From Conus ventricosus (lineage: Eukaryota; Mollusca; Gastropoda; Neogastropoda; Conidae), in NCBI GenBank assembly GCA_018398815.1, contig CM031611.1:42448845-42512844 (forward strand): a stretch of DNA of 64,000 nucleotides, given 5' to 3'. Below, piece by piece: positions 33,414-44,153 of the stretch; position 1 is the first letter of the stretch; each line of letters opens with the position of its first letter. Below the pieces are notes generated by a model. That model was given only the letters and a program-made list of their open reading frames with translations, did no database searches and was not told the DNA's origin. Position numbers and translations under genes: made by a program.

Positions 33414-34486
33414 CCCTTACGCTGGTTGTCGCGACAATAGTCGCGCCATTACGTCATGGCCGTCACTGGTTGTCGCGACAATAGTCGCGCTGTAGGGTGA
33501 GCCTTGCGAGCCTAGTTTCACAGACACACGCAGATACGAAACTATGGCTCAGTGACAAACTAATTTGCATGAGTGACTGAGCGAGCCCCGGAACATGGAT
33601 TTTCAATGTTTTAGCTTAGTTTATGGTTAGTAGCAGCTTGTAATGCATAGTGCGACTCGACTCGTCTGGCGAACAAAAATGGCGGCGCCCGAAGCAGAAC
33701 ATGATAGAATTAGGAACTTGTTTGAAGATGTTTTTGCTGAATTTCTTGTGGAAAAAGCAGGTGAAGAAGAAGTTATGGACATTTTGAATGAACTGGGTGT
33801 GATGGGTGATGGTTTTGATTTAGATCAAGCACCATGCAATCATGATTTTGAGATCGACACGGACAGTGACTGGATGAGCGCCTAAGGGTGAGGGGAATCT
33901 CAAGATGCTATTCAGTGGGGAAGAAAAACTCAGTCTAGCGCTTACAGATGATCCTAAACCTTTCAAACATAAATGACGACAGTGTGGGCTGACTATTACA
34001 TTTGTTGATAGTGACCATTTTGTGTGTGTGTGTGTGTTAGCAGCACATGATTTCAATGTGAAAACTGAACTGTACCTTATTCATTCTTACCTGAATTACC
34101 AGCATGAAAGACAGGTATACTCCACACTGACTTTCCTTTGAAAAAGGCTACGACTTATTTCTGGATACTGTGGAACACCATAGACTGGATTATTTGTGAA
34201 CAAGCTCGTGAGAATGACAAGCAGGATGTGCCACCTGTTTTCACCTGTTATTTTCACATTCTGGACAGGTCCGCACCTAATCAAACACTCACAAGCACCC
34301 CAGTTCTGTTTTATATTATTCTTTATTCAGTTACTAACAATTTTTATTCTGCATGTCATGTTCAAATACTAACCGTTGAAAAGTTATGCATATCATACAA
34401 ACGTAACTATTCTTTTCAAACTTTCCTTCTGGAAATTCACCAGACAACATACTTAATAGTACGTTGTTAAATAACCAGTGTAAGGG
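33414..34486 (+). mobile_element. Second piggyBac-type element, non-autonomous
   Basis: Flanked by TTAA at 33410-33413 and 34487-34490. Left end CCCTTACGCTGGTT and right end reverse-complements to CCCTTACACTGGTT. The left subterminal region has two copies of ggttgtcgcgacaatagtcg (around 33426 and 33470), each containing the perfect palindrome TTGTCGCGACAA. A small acidic ORF lies at 33643-33885. Different family from 27143-28252. Confidence 0.85.
33643..33885 (+). pseudogene. Short acidic ORF in the piggyBac-type element
   Basis: 80 codons; a good ATG at 33679 gives MAAPEAEHDRIRNLFEDVF... with DTDSDWMSA before the stop. Composition resembles the acidic N-terminal leader of piggyBac transposases, but no catalytic core follows in frame. 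The segment FWILWNTIDWII near 34150 may be a remnant of the transposase C-terminal half. Confidence 0.5.
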
Positions 34487-34529
34487 TTAAGTTGACAGTG
34501 GTTGGAGTTGAAACACAGAGGTTAGCACC

Positions 34530-34630
34530 TGCATATGCACACACACATGCGCACACACACGCGTGTACACACACACACATGCACACACACACATGCGCGA
34601 ACACACACACACATACACACACACAGTATT
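34530..34630. repeat. (CA)n microsatellite
   Basis: Imperfect cacacatgc/acacac tract just right of the piggyBac element. Confidence 0.9.
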
Positions 34631-35325
34631 TACAGATTATGATGCATCTAATCTCTTCCCATTCCATTTCTCTCTCTTGAGTGGAAAAGTGTAATTGTGA
34701 TCTTCACCCACCTGTTACTAAAGGGTGTGCACATAAAGCAGGGTGATTGTAGCTCTGCCTGTAGGGGAGTACACCTTGCTTTGAAAATCTTTCCCACAAG
34801 GGGAAAGACGTGAAAGTCCGAAGCTTGGAGGCAAAAATGTAGCTTGTGATTATTTCCATGGTCGTTCAAGATCTGCGGCATTCTGCCATTTTGAATTTCT
34901 TAACCTGTTTGTTTCATTGGATTTATCTTTTTGTTAAGAATGAACGGTATTGAAGATCTGTACAGTGCCAGACTTTTAACTTTCTAAATTGTTTGCCATT
35001 ATTTTTACTTTGTTTCAGTTTTGGATGTTTATCTGATTTTGCTAAAGAGTCGTAATGCAGTTCAGCCATGGATTCCTAGGATGCAGTTAATGCAGTTTGA
35101 AATCTTCTCCACAAGTTTGCCTTATAGCCATCGATAATCAACTAATGTTCAGACTTGATTAGATAGTTATTTGGAAACATGAAAAAAAAAAATTGCATTC
35201 TGACTAAAGATTTTGTTAGTTTGTTTGCTTCCCCCCCCCCCCCCCATCCTTCCTTCCCCCTAATATTCAAGGTTGTCAAATAGTCGAACAATACAGTTGG
35301 AGCTCAAATCATAAAGATATCAGTG

Positions 35326-35686
35326 CAGGGTTCATACGCTCCTAGAAACTCCTTGAATTCTGAGAGCAAATTTCAAGGCCTTGAAAATCAATCAAATGTG
35401 GTTCTGTTGACCAAACCTTAAAAACCTTTGAAAATAAAGCCATCGGCTCCAAAAAATTTTAATGTGGCAAAAAGGAAAAGGCAGTTTCTTTCTGCGTTCA
35501 GGTTGATGAAAAATAATTTCAAAATTTTTTTTTACAATATGGTTGCGATCCCGGATTGTTGCCTGCTATTTAACCAAGGGAGATAATTTGTAACTTCATC
35601 AATTTTTAGCCATGTAGTGTAGCCTTGAATTTTTTTTTTTTAATCCTAAACTTAAATTTTGTTACTGGGAGTCTGTAGGAACCCTG
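35326..35686. mobile_element. Non-autonomous TIR element, CAGGGTTC ends, second copy
   Basis: Begins cagggttcatacgctcctag and ends ggaaccctg. Flanked by CAGTG at 35321-35325 and 35687-35691. Same ends and same 5-bp duplication length as 16261-16901, but only 361 bp. Both arms carry ccttgaa motifs. Confidence 0.82.
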
Positions 35687-35699
35687 CAGTGGGTATCCG

Positions 35700-38600
35700 A
35701 CATAGCAAGATGTCTAGAATCACATAACATGGAAGGATATTAAATTGAAAAAAAAAAAAGAAATAAAAGATAGACTAAAGGCTGCAGGGTGGTTCTTAAA
35801 GTGCTACACCCAGTCCTTGCCTTTGCTGAGCGACAGAGTTTGTGGAGACGGGTGAGACCCAAAAGATGATGTTCCAAAATCTGGAAGGGAGGCAACCTGT
35901 GTCGGCGTTCACAAAGTTCGCGAAGTGACCCAGCCGTTGTCATGGGACAGACGTCACTGGTGTGCAGGTGTACCCCATCAGTCAGCATAAGAATTTAATT
36001 CGAGCGGGAAAATGCCAAAACATGGGTGACAAAGAGTGTGCCTGTAATGCAGACAATTAATATCCTGATGATATGTGTGCACTGTAAATGAAATATTTGA
36101 TTCTCTAGATCTATTTGTTTGACCCATGAACTTAGAAAAGGTAACTCCATTTGCAGGTTTGATGTTACGTTTATGTGCCACATGAAGCATGTGCAAACTG
36201 CATATTGATATTGACCCCCAAAACTGAGAAGCAGTAACTTTATTTGTTATGGAAAGATGGGCATTACCTTCCACTTTTTTTTTTTTTTTTTCCAAAACAG
36301 GTCTGTTTGCATGTTCCGCTTCAATCGTTTGTTACATGAGGATTTTCTGATACATCATGGCCTCGTGTGTCTCATTCACGCCTTGAGATAGGACCTCCTT
36401 ATATGAGGGGGTGTCAGCAGAGTTAAAATAAGAGTATATGTTTGTGATGTATAGTAAGCAGTCCAAGAATGCAGTGCCTGTGGCAAGCATTTATGGAATG
36501 GCAGTCATGAAATAAACATGGGTGACATGTACATGGTGCCTATGACTACAGCTGTCAAACAAATGCTAGTCGTACCGCAGTCAGGGCAAACCTCTGGCAG
36601 GTTATTTCCCTTTAGTTGTTAGGCTATGATGGAACTTTAACCTTTAACCTAGACAAGTGTTCGATGCCTGTAACCTCCAGTGAAGGGAAGAGATGAAACG
36701 GTCACACTGTTAAGCTGACATAACCCTGTACATATCAGAAGATTTTAATTCTTTTGTCCCTTGGGTGTTGTCATACTGAAGATGTACAAGGTGGTATTAG
36801 ATCTGATGACTACGCCATGTAAAAAGAAAAAAAAGGTCTTTTCTTGTTGATTTGTTTTCACAGTAACACAGGGAAGATGAGGGTATATTATCTAATAACT
36901 GTATACTTAATTTTGTTGGTGATCATGTTTTTGTCATTCATCTGTTTACAATGACAAACGTTTTGTTCAACCACATTGTGATCAAAGGAGTAATTAATGA
37001 ATACAGTTGCATGAAGTTTTAACAGGAGACACTCTGTTTTTTCTACTTGTTAGAACCGTAATGTATTTGTGATATTTTTCTTTTCTTTTCTTGAGAGAAA
37101 ACTCTTTGATTTAATACACTTTTTTCTCTCCATTTTTCAAGTGACAGACTCTGAGAATTAAACAAAAAATTTGTGATTTTAGTTCTTGAAAAATTTTTTT
37201 TTTACAGTTGGACATTCTTCTCGACTTTTTCCAGTTTTTAATTCCTATGTTCAGTCTTGGCACAGAAAAATAAAATGTGAAGTATTATTAGTTTTCATGG
37301 TATCTTCTGTCCAATATGCAGAGATTGAACATGTTTTATGGAAGCAGAATCTCTATTTTGTGAGATTAAGGTCATTTCCTGTTGTTTAATCATTAATATT
37401 TCCTTTTCTCTGCCCGTCTCTCTTCCTCTCAATCTAAATAGTCTTACATTATTTGTTAGATTATTTTGCCATTTTTCTTTTCTTCACTGTAGCTTTTAAC
37501 TTTTGTTACATGGATAGAGCTGTTGATGTCTAGATGGAGGGAATATGTTTTCAGTATTTGATTGCTGCATTAACGTAAGTAAATTATGAGTCAGATCACT
37601 GAGCAGTCCCTGCCTTCTGTAGCATTTGTATGCAAGATGTTGAACCTCAGAGTGTGTGCATCGGGTGGGGGGGGGGGGGGAGGGATAGAAAGGGAAAGGG
37701 ACATGCATGGAGTATGTGTGTTGAAAGAGGCAGAGTGTCATTTTGGTTGTGTCTGTTGACGTCGACCTGGACTTGCCATATTTATTTGGGGTAAGATCTA
37801 GGAACAAAAAACAATCATGGTCAACTTTCAAGGTGCTGTAATAATTCAGAAAAAAACACCAACATTGGAATACCTTATACAGGGCCATTAAAGTGGACAG
37901 ACATCTCATTTATGACGACTTTTTTCCTTTCAAATATGATTTAAAAACAAAATTGAAATCATGTATGCCAGTACGTTAACAGAAGTATGAGTTATCAAAC
38001 GGAAGAGTAGCAAAATAAGTGGTTTTGATCAAGACAGCGTTTACCAGTTGTCCCTCCCCCCATCCCCCCATCCCCCCTCGTCACAGCATCAGCCCACTTC
38101 GTCTGTGGCTGGTGTTGAGTCATCCGTGTGCCGACATCTTTTGTTTCTCTCTTTGTTTGGTTGCGATTGTTCTGGGTTTTTTTTCTCACAACATTTGTAT
38201 TCACATTCATTGGAGTTAGCTGTTATGAAAAGACTCGTTTGCATTCACATGCGCACACTCAAATATGTTTACTTGTATGCATAGATCAAATGAAAAAACA
38301 AATTAGCAGCTGCACACACACCATGGAAAATTGCGTAAATTGAGGACAATGTGCGCCAAAGATATGGTATGTAAAATTTCAGTCAACACTATGCACATTT
38401 TTGAGAATAACATTATTAACATAGAAATAGAGGCAAGAATATGGAAAAGCAAAGGAATTTGGGTTAGGATAAGAGTAACAGAATCTTTCACTTTTGGAGA
38501 ATTTACATTGACTGCGGGGACAAAACGGTGTTCTTTTGTATAAAAAAAAATGGGGGGGGGGGGGGGGGGGGGGAGTTAGTGATGATGAGGTGAAGGAAGA

Positions 38601-41240
38601 TGGTGTCTTCTCGTTTTAATTTAATGGCTTTGTGTGTGGAGTGGACATTGATCAAACTGGAATCTGACTGCTTGATATTAAACTGGAATTTAAAGGTGTC
38701 CAAGAGTTCTGCATGTTTTTATCTCACACACAGTCTCTCTCTCTCTCTCTCTCTCTGTCTTCCTCTTTCTGTCTCTCTCTCATTCTTTCTCTGTCTGTCG
38801 CTCTCTCATTGTATGAATATGTAATTTCTTACACATAATGTCTATCGAGATCTATCTTTCGAAATAATTCAGTAGTTAATCGAAGGCATAGGTGATCCTT
38901 CAGTGTACATACTGAATTGAGCATAGTATAGAAATAAAACACACGCACCACACACCAACACACAACACACAACACACACACACACACACACACACACATA
39001 TCTACCACCACCAGCAACCCAAAACATAGTAAAATAAGAAATGCAAACATTGAATCTGGATAACGTTTTGTCAGTCAAGTCTTCCTCATCTCCCCTTCAA
39101 ATCTTCTTTCCCACATTCTTCTTTTCTCTGTAGTCTTCTTCAGACCCACTGTGTTTGCCGTGCACTGCCCCCTGTGATGGTGGAGAATAGGATCTTGGAG
39201 GTTCAGACCGCTGATGTGACTGCGGTGCATCAAGTCTTCAGCCTGGACCTCCTCTAGACAGGTGGTCGAAACGGCCCACTTCGATCAAGCGGCTGGTCAT
39301 GCACATGCCCGAGCTGAGGCTGTAAGGTGGTGGCTTGGGTCAAACGAGTTTAGGAGATTCCGTGGCAAGAGAGTTGCAGGCCTATGTATACCTCTTTCGA
39401 AATCCTGGTGCCCTGATATACTGGATATCTGTATGAAATGAGCATCCCCCTTGGGACTGCAAGGCGGGTGGGAATCGAGGAACAAAAAGTGAGGAATCTT
39501 CCATGTTCACACAGAAATGGGTCTTCAAACATCCAACATCAAGAACACTCGTGGATTTGCTGAAAGAATGATACGAACTCGCTGAAAGCAAGGGACAGTA
39601 ATCAAGACGTGTACTTGGCCGTACTAAACTACAGATCACTTCCATCTTCAGAAGAACTGCTCATGAACAGAACGGGATTCGATCCCCAACGATCAAAATG
39701 TAAGGAGAAATCAACCAATGTTTGAAAAAAGAAAGAAAAACGAAAAGAAGCAAAAAATATTACTATGACATGAGGAGCAAAGGAGTTGTCTGAAACCAGA
39801 TGATAAGTGTGTGATATAACAGCAAACAGTCACAAAACAGCAAATACACCCAGATCATATCATGTTCGATCAGAAACAGGCACGCTGAAGAGAAACAGAA
39901 AAGATTTGATAGAAGTGAGAGAAAATAATGAATGTAAACACTGATAAAGTTAAAGTAAACGTATAACTTTAAACAAAAAGCAAACAAATTCTGACAGCAG
40001 TACACATACCAGGAAGAAAGTCAGAGCGAATATGATTCTGACACAAACAACCTGATGACACAAAAAGAAAATATAGCAATGATGATGCTCCCAAAACAAG
40101 CAGACAAAACAAGTGAAAAAAGAGATACTTCAGAAACAGAAGTTTCCAGACACACCCCAGTGAGGAATGACAGAATTATGTGAATACCTGACAGACTGAG
40201 TAAGTATTTTCTTTAAAAGAATTATTAGAATGAATGAAAGAATCAATCAATATTTTCTTTGAAATGTTACGTTTAGACATTCTACATACAGCTAAAAGTA
40301 GAAGTTCTAGATTGTTTTGGATATGGATTAAATAATATTGAGCTGTGAAGTAAAAAACAAACAAACAAACAAATATTTCAGTTTGTGAATAATACATGAA
40401 TTCTCTTTTCTATGAAGAAAAAGGCATTGCTTCAAGTGGTGCTCAATACAGTCTAATATAATGGAGACAAAAGGACTTTTGGACAAAATGGTGTCTCAAT
40501 CGCAAGACTTGGGGGGGGGGGGGGGGGGGGGGGAGTGAAGTTAATTTTCATAGATCTACAAAGTGTAATGTAATGTTTGTTACAACATAAGATGCATTCC
40601 TTGCTGTAGATATTAATTGAAAATATAATTGAATAATGCGTTTGCAAATTAAAGTAATAATTTTAATAATGATAATACACAGCAAAGAAAAAGGAGATCT
40701 TAGAATAGAAATATATTAAAGCTGAAGAGGGGAGATGTCACATATGTATGTTAGATTTCTTTTCCTTGTCAATGCTTATTATTAATCTGAATTATGATTG
40801 GTTGCTGATTCCTCTTCTAAGATCGCAACTTAACTGGTGGTGTATCAAAACAACGTTCAAGCCCACATAGATTTCTTTCGTATTTACAATGACAAATGAT
40901 AAATTTCACCATTCAAATAAAAGCCCTCTAAAAAGTGTTTCAAGAGAACATGAGATTCACAACCTGTCAGATGAGCAGCAGCAGCATTTTTCTTCTTTGT
41001 TTCTTTTCATGAAAAATGAACATCATCATCATCATCATCCATTTGGACGGCCCCAATCAATGGTTGATTACCATGCCGTACTATGGAGGTTGTGCTGAGA
41101 TGGAAAGCCAATGTAGGAAGATAAAGACCCACGACAGCGGGAGAAACATAAAAACTGGGGGAGCCCTACTCTATGTGGGTTTTATCAGCAGACTACTGTA
41201 ATTTTCGCTCTTCATCTGGAAACGAGTTCCAGACAAGCTG
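35700..41240. other. Intergenic, no gene recognised
   Basis: Contains G/C runs (37668-37680, 38552-38573, 40511-40533), (CT)n at 38735-38810, (CA)n at 38960-39000 and (ATC)n at 41020-41040. 39130-39700 is GC-richer and has frame-broken coding-like sequence that I could not assign. Nothing else supported. Confidence 0.5.
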
Positions 41241-41274
41241 ATCCTGATTCGCCCTAATAATGAAACAGGCCCAA

Positions 41275-41328
41275 GATAAGATAATGTTGCTTATAGCCCA
41301 GCCGACCGCAAAGGGCCACATCAGGCTG
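41275..41328 (-). mobile_element. 54-bp retroposed LINE/SINE tail with 14-bp target duplication
   Basis: Flanked by tgaaacaggcccaa at 41261-41274 and 41329-41342. On the minus strand it reads cctgatgtggccc...ggctataagc and ends attatcttatc, matching 2430-2484. It is an extreme 5' truncation. Confidence 0.85.
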
Positions 41329-41429
41329 TGAAACAGGCCCAAAAATAACTTAAAAATCACAATTTTACAAGGGAAAGAATAGGATGGGGTGGCGACCTAA
41401 TCCTACCTACACTAACTATTTCTTAGTTT

Positions 41430-42415
41430 TTTAGTTTAGTGGGACCCTTGACATGAGAGTGTCAAGGGTTCCAGTCTTCATCTCCGTCTCTGGCAAGTCG
41501 TTCCAGTCGCAGATGGTGTTTGGAAGGAACGCATGTTGTCGGTACTGTGTCCTACACTGCATTAAGCTGAGTTGCTGCTTGTGTCCCCTCCTCTGTCTGG
41601 TAGGAGCAGGTGTCAGCTTGTCTCTACATGAAGGGACAATAGCCTGGCCTTCCAGAATCTTGCGCAGCATGGCCAGTCTGGAGTCTTTTCTGCACTGTTG
41701 AAGAGGCCACCCCAGTTTGTCAATCATGGCGGTAACACTTGACGTGTTGTGATACCGGTTTACGACAAACCGAGCGGCCCTTCACTGTACTGCTTCAAGT
41801 TTCTCAATGTTACACTGCGTATATTATACGGGTCCCACACTATGCAAGCATACTCGAGTATGGGGCGGACAAGGGTCTTGTAGGCAATTTCTTTTAACTG
41901 GCTGGCACTGATCTTTAAGTTTCGCCGAGGGTTTTGTTTGCCTTTGCGCAGATGGAATCGATGTGCTGATCCCAACTCAGGTCTTTGCTGATGGTGACGC
42001 CAAGGTACTTTACGGAGGTGACGTTTGCCAGGCTTTGTCCATGCAACCCGAAGTCAAATTCTGCAGTGGTTCTTTTGCGTGTAACAGACAGAACGGAGCA
42101 CTTCCCAGGATGCAAGGCCATGTCCCAGCTCTGCTCCCAGCTTTCTAATCGTTGGAGGTCGTGTTGGAGCTGGTGTTGGTCATGGTCTGTGGCTGAGAGA
42201 CGATGCATCGATGGGCAGCAGTGTCATTTGTGAACAGACGTGTCAGTGAGGTGAGTTGCTCTGGTAGGTCGTTGATGTATGCCAGGAAAAGTGCTGGTCC
42301 AACAACCGAACCCTGGGGAACTCCTGATCTCACACTGATAATGCCTGATGTTTCACCATTCACGACTACTGCCTGCCGCCGATCCGAAAGGAAGGCCCTG
42401 AGTCACTGGTGTACT
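41430..42415 (-). mobile_element. LINE fragment (RT C-terminal half), outer copy
   Basis: Minus strand: [17 protein letters not shown], then [28 protein letters not shown] (catalytic FADD replaced by FTND), HPGKCSVLSVTRKR and VKYLGVTISKDLSW, RRNLKISASQLKEIAYKTLV, RPILEYACIVWDPY, and near the end TICDWNDLPETEMKTGTLD. Broken by frameshifts. Its upstream part continues at 43040-43290. Confidence 0.88.
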
Positions 42416-42417
42416 TC

Positions 42418-43020
42418 GCCCTGAACTTTGCGGAATCTCAGGCACAGCCCACCTCCTGCCGAAGAAATGCCTACCTGGCACTCGTACGCCCTGTCCTGGA
42501 GCATGCAGCAATCATTTGGGACCTGCACATGCAGCAAAAGATCAACATGCTGGAGCGCGTACAAAGAAATGCAGTGCACTTCATAGCAAAGGACTACCGC
42601 TCCACCACGCCAGGCTTCATAGCGGGTCTGCTGAGAAAACATGAGCTCACTACACTCCAAGAACGGCAGCTTCAACTACGTCTAGGATTCTTTTACAGGG
42701 TGGTTGAGGGTCTGGTGCCAGCGATCACCCCGAGTGACTTCATCACACCTCAGAAACCAGGACGACGCATCCGCTCCACCAGAGACAACAGTACGTGCCT
42801 GACACAAAACCCGGTGGAGAACTACATACGAAACAATGATAGGTGGTACTGCGTTCCTGAAACACACACCGACCAGTACCGTAACTCATAGTTCCCAAAG
42901 ACAATACTGAGTGGAACCACCTCGACGATAACATCGTCCACCAAAAGTCACTCGACAGCTTCAAGTCGGCTCTGGCAAAAGCCAGAAGCCGATAATAGGC
43001 CTAGGCCCTATCATCACGCT
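42418..43020 (+). mobile_element. Second LINE fragment in opposite orientation, nested in the first
   Basis: Plus strand: LRNLRH, then (next frame) NAYLALVRPVLEHAAIIWDL, INMLERVQRNAVHF, LQERQLQLRLGFFYRVVEGL, and after a frameshift FPKTI, EWNHLDDNIVHQKSLDSFKS and ALAKARSR with a stop. This is the C-terminal part of a LINE polyprotein and 3' end, 5'-truncated. It separates two pieces of the minus-strand copy. No target duplication was confirmed. Confidence 0.85.
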
Positions 43021-43039
43021 GCGCACCCCCCACCCCCGT

Positions 43040-43290
43040 CGTGCCTATGCCAGTGAATGGATGTTAGCGACGTACCAATCCAGATCCAGAACTCCGTCGT
43101 AGAGTAAGCTTAGTTTATGGAGGAGCAAGCTATGATTCATCCGATCGAATGCCTTGGCAAAGTCTAATATCACAATACCAGCTTGGTGTCCTTGTCGCGG
43201 TCAAATTTGTTGCTTGTCCTTGCTCCAGGTTTTCACTCAGTTCTTCTGTGAAGTTCAGCAACTGTTTCGCATGATCTAGACCTCTTCTTC
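43040..43290 (-). mobile_element. Upstream part of the outer LINE fragment
   Basis: Minus strand reads GIVILDFAKAFDRMNHSLLL and HKLSLLYDGVLDLDW, the RT segment that should precede the SDRRQ block at 42400. DFAKAFD includes the first catalytic Asp region. Confidence 0.8.
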
Positions 43291-43406
43291 TTCCTAAAAT
43301 ACTGGTTCACTCAAAAACGAGTAGGTCACCAGCGTAAACCATGCTGCTCGGGTCTGAGGACATGCCTTTGTACAAAATCTGTTTGAATGGGGAAAAAAAG
43401 AAAGAG

Positions 43407-43841
43407 GTAAACATGTACTTTAGAGTACGAAAATTAATTCATGGGGCTGTTTGTACGCGCTTTTTCGTGTGTTTAAGGTTCGGAACGATGCAAAAGTACA
43501 TCAGACAGTCTTACCTCGGATGCCCATTCACTCCCCATTTAGAAAATATTTATTGCAAGGAAAATATTTATTGCAAGGAATGAAAAATAATGCAAATGAA
43601 ATTTACAACCAATAGTCCAACAAAGAATATACGAATTGAAAATACACAAAAAAAGAGCCCCCATCCACCCCGCAACCCCCCAAAAGTTCAGCACTCTGCA
43701 AGGTAATGTGAAATAATAAAAAGAAAAAATAAAAAAATAAAAAATAAATTGAAAAAGACGGTCTGATGTGCTTTTGCATCTTTCCGAAAAAGTGCGTACA
43801 AACAGCCCCATGAATTTCGTACTCTAAAGTACATGTTTACC
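43407..43841. repeat. Fold-back repeat, arms of about 80-100 bp
   Basis: Arms 43407-43506 and 43761-43841 are inverted copies (gtaaacatgtactttagag, cattcatggggctgtttgta, gatgcaaaag); the left arm has about 20 extra bases. The spacer has two copies of aaaatatttattgcaagg at 43543-43580 and A-rich sequence. Confidence 0.88.
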
Positions 43842-43899
43842 AAGAAAGAAAAAGAAAATAAGCTGCGATAAGAATCCAAGCAGTCACACACACACACAT

Positions 43900-44095
43900 A
43901 CACACACACACACAGCGCGCGCGCGCATCCATTCAGCTGCGTACGCAGGGGTCGTCTCAAGTTCGGCGTTTCGTCGGGAAAAAAATGTGTGTGTAAAACG
44001 TCATCAATTTGAGTGCACAGAAGTTGTGCGTAGAAAGCACCTAGGCCTACCGGTGCGATAGGCACAATTTCTGCACAGAAAGCGAGCAGAAGACA
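43900..44095 (+). promoter_or_regulatory. Probable ILKAP promoter / 5' UTR
   Basis: The 200 bases before the ILKAP ATG are richer in CpG than the surroundings (cgcgcgcgc at 43914-43925; gtcgtc, ttcggcgtttcgtcggg). No TATA box is obvious. The start site cannot be placed from sequence alone. The region lies between inverted repeat arms at 43291-43334 and 44258-44301. Confidence 0.35.
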
Positions 44096-44153
44096 ATGGA
44101 CTTATTCGGGGATTTGCCGGATCCTTCAGACGAGCAACAAACAGTTTCAACAA
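44096..44153 (+). CDS. ILKAP: ILKAP exon 1 (start codon)
   Basis: ATG at 44096 sits in acaATGG, with A at -3 and G at +4, a good Kozak context. Reads MDLFGDLPDPSDEQQTVST and ends with one base before donor a|gtttgt at 44154; unspliced, the frame reaches TAG within about 10 bases. The MDLFGDLP start is diagnostic for ILKAP. The single leftover base fits the acceptor at 46792. Confidence 0.85.
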
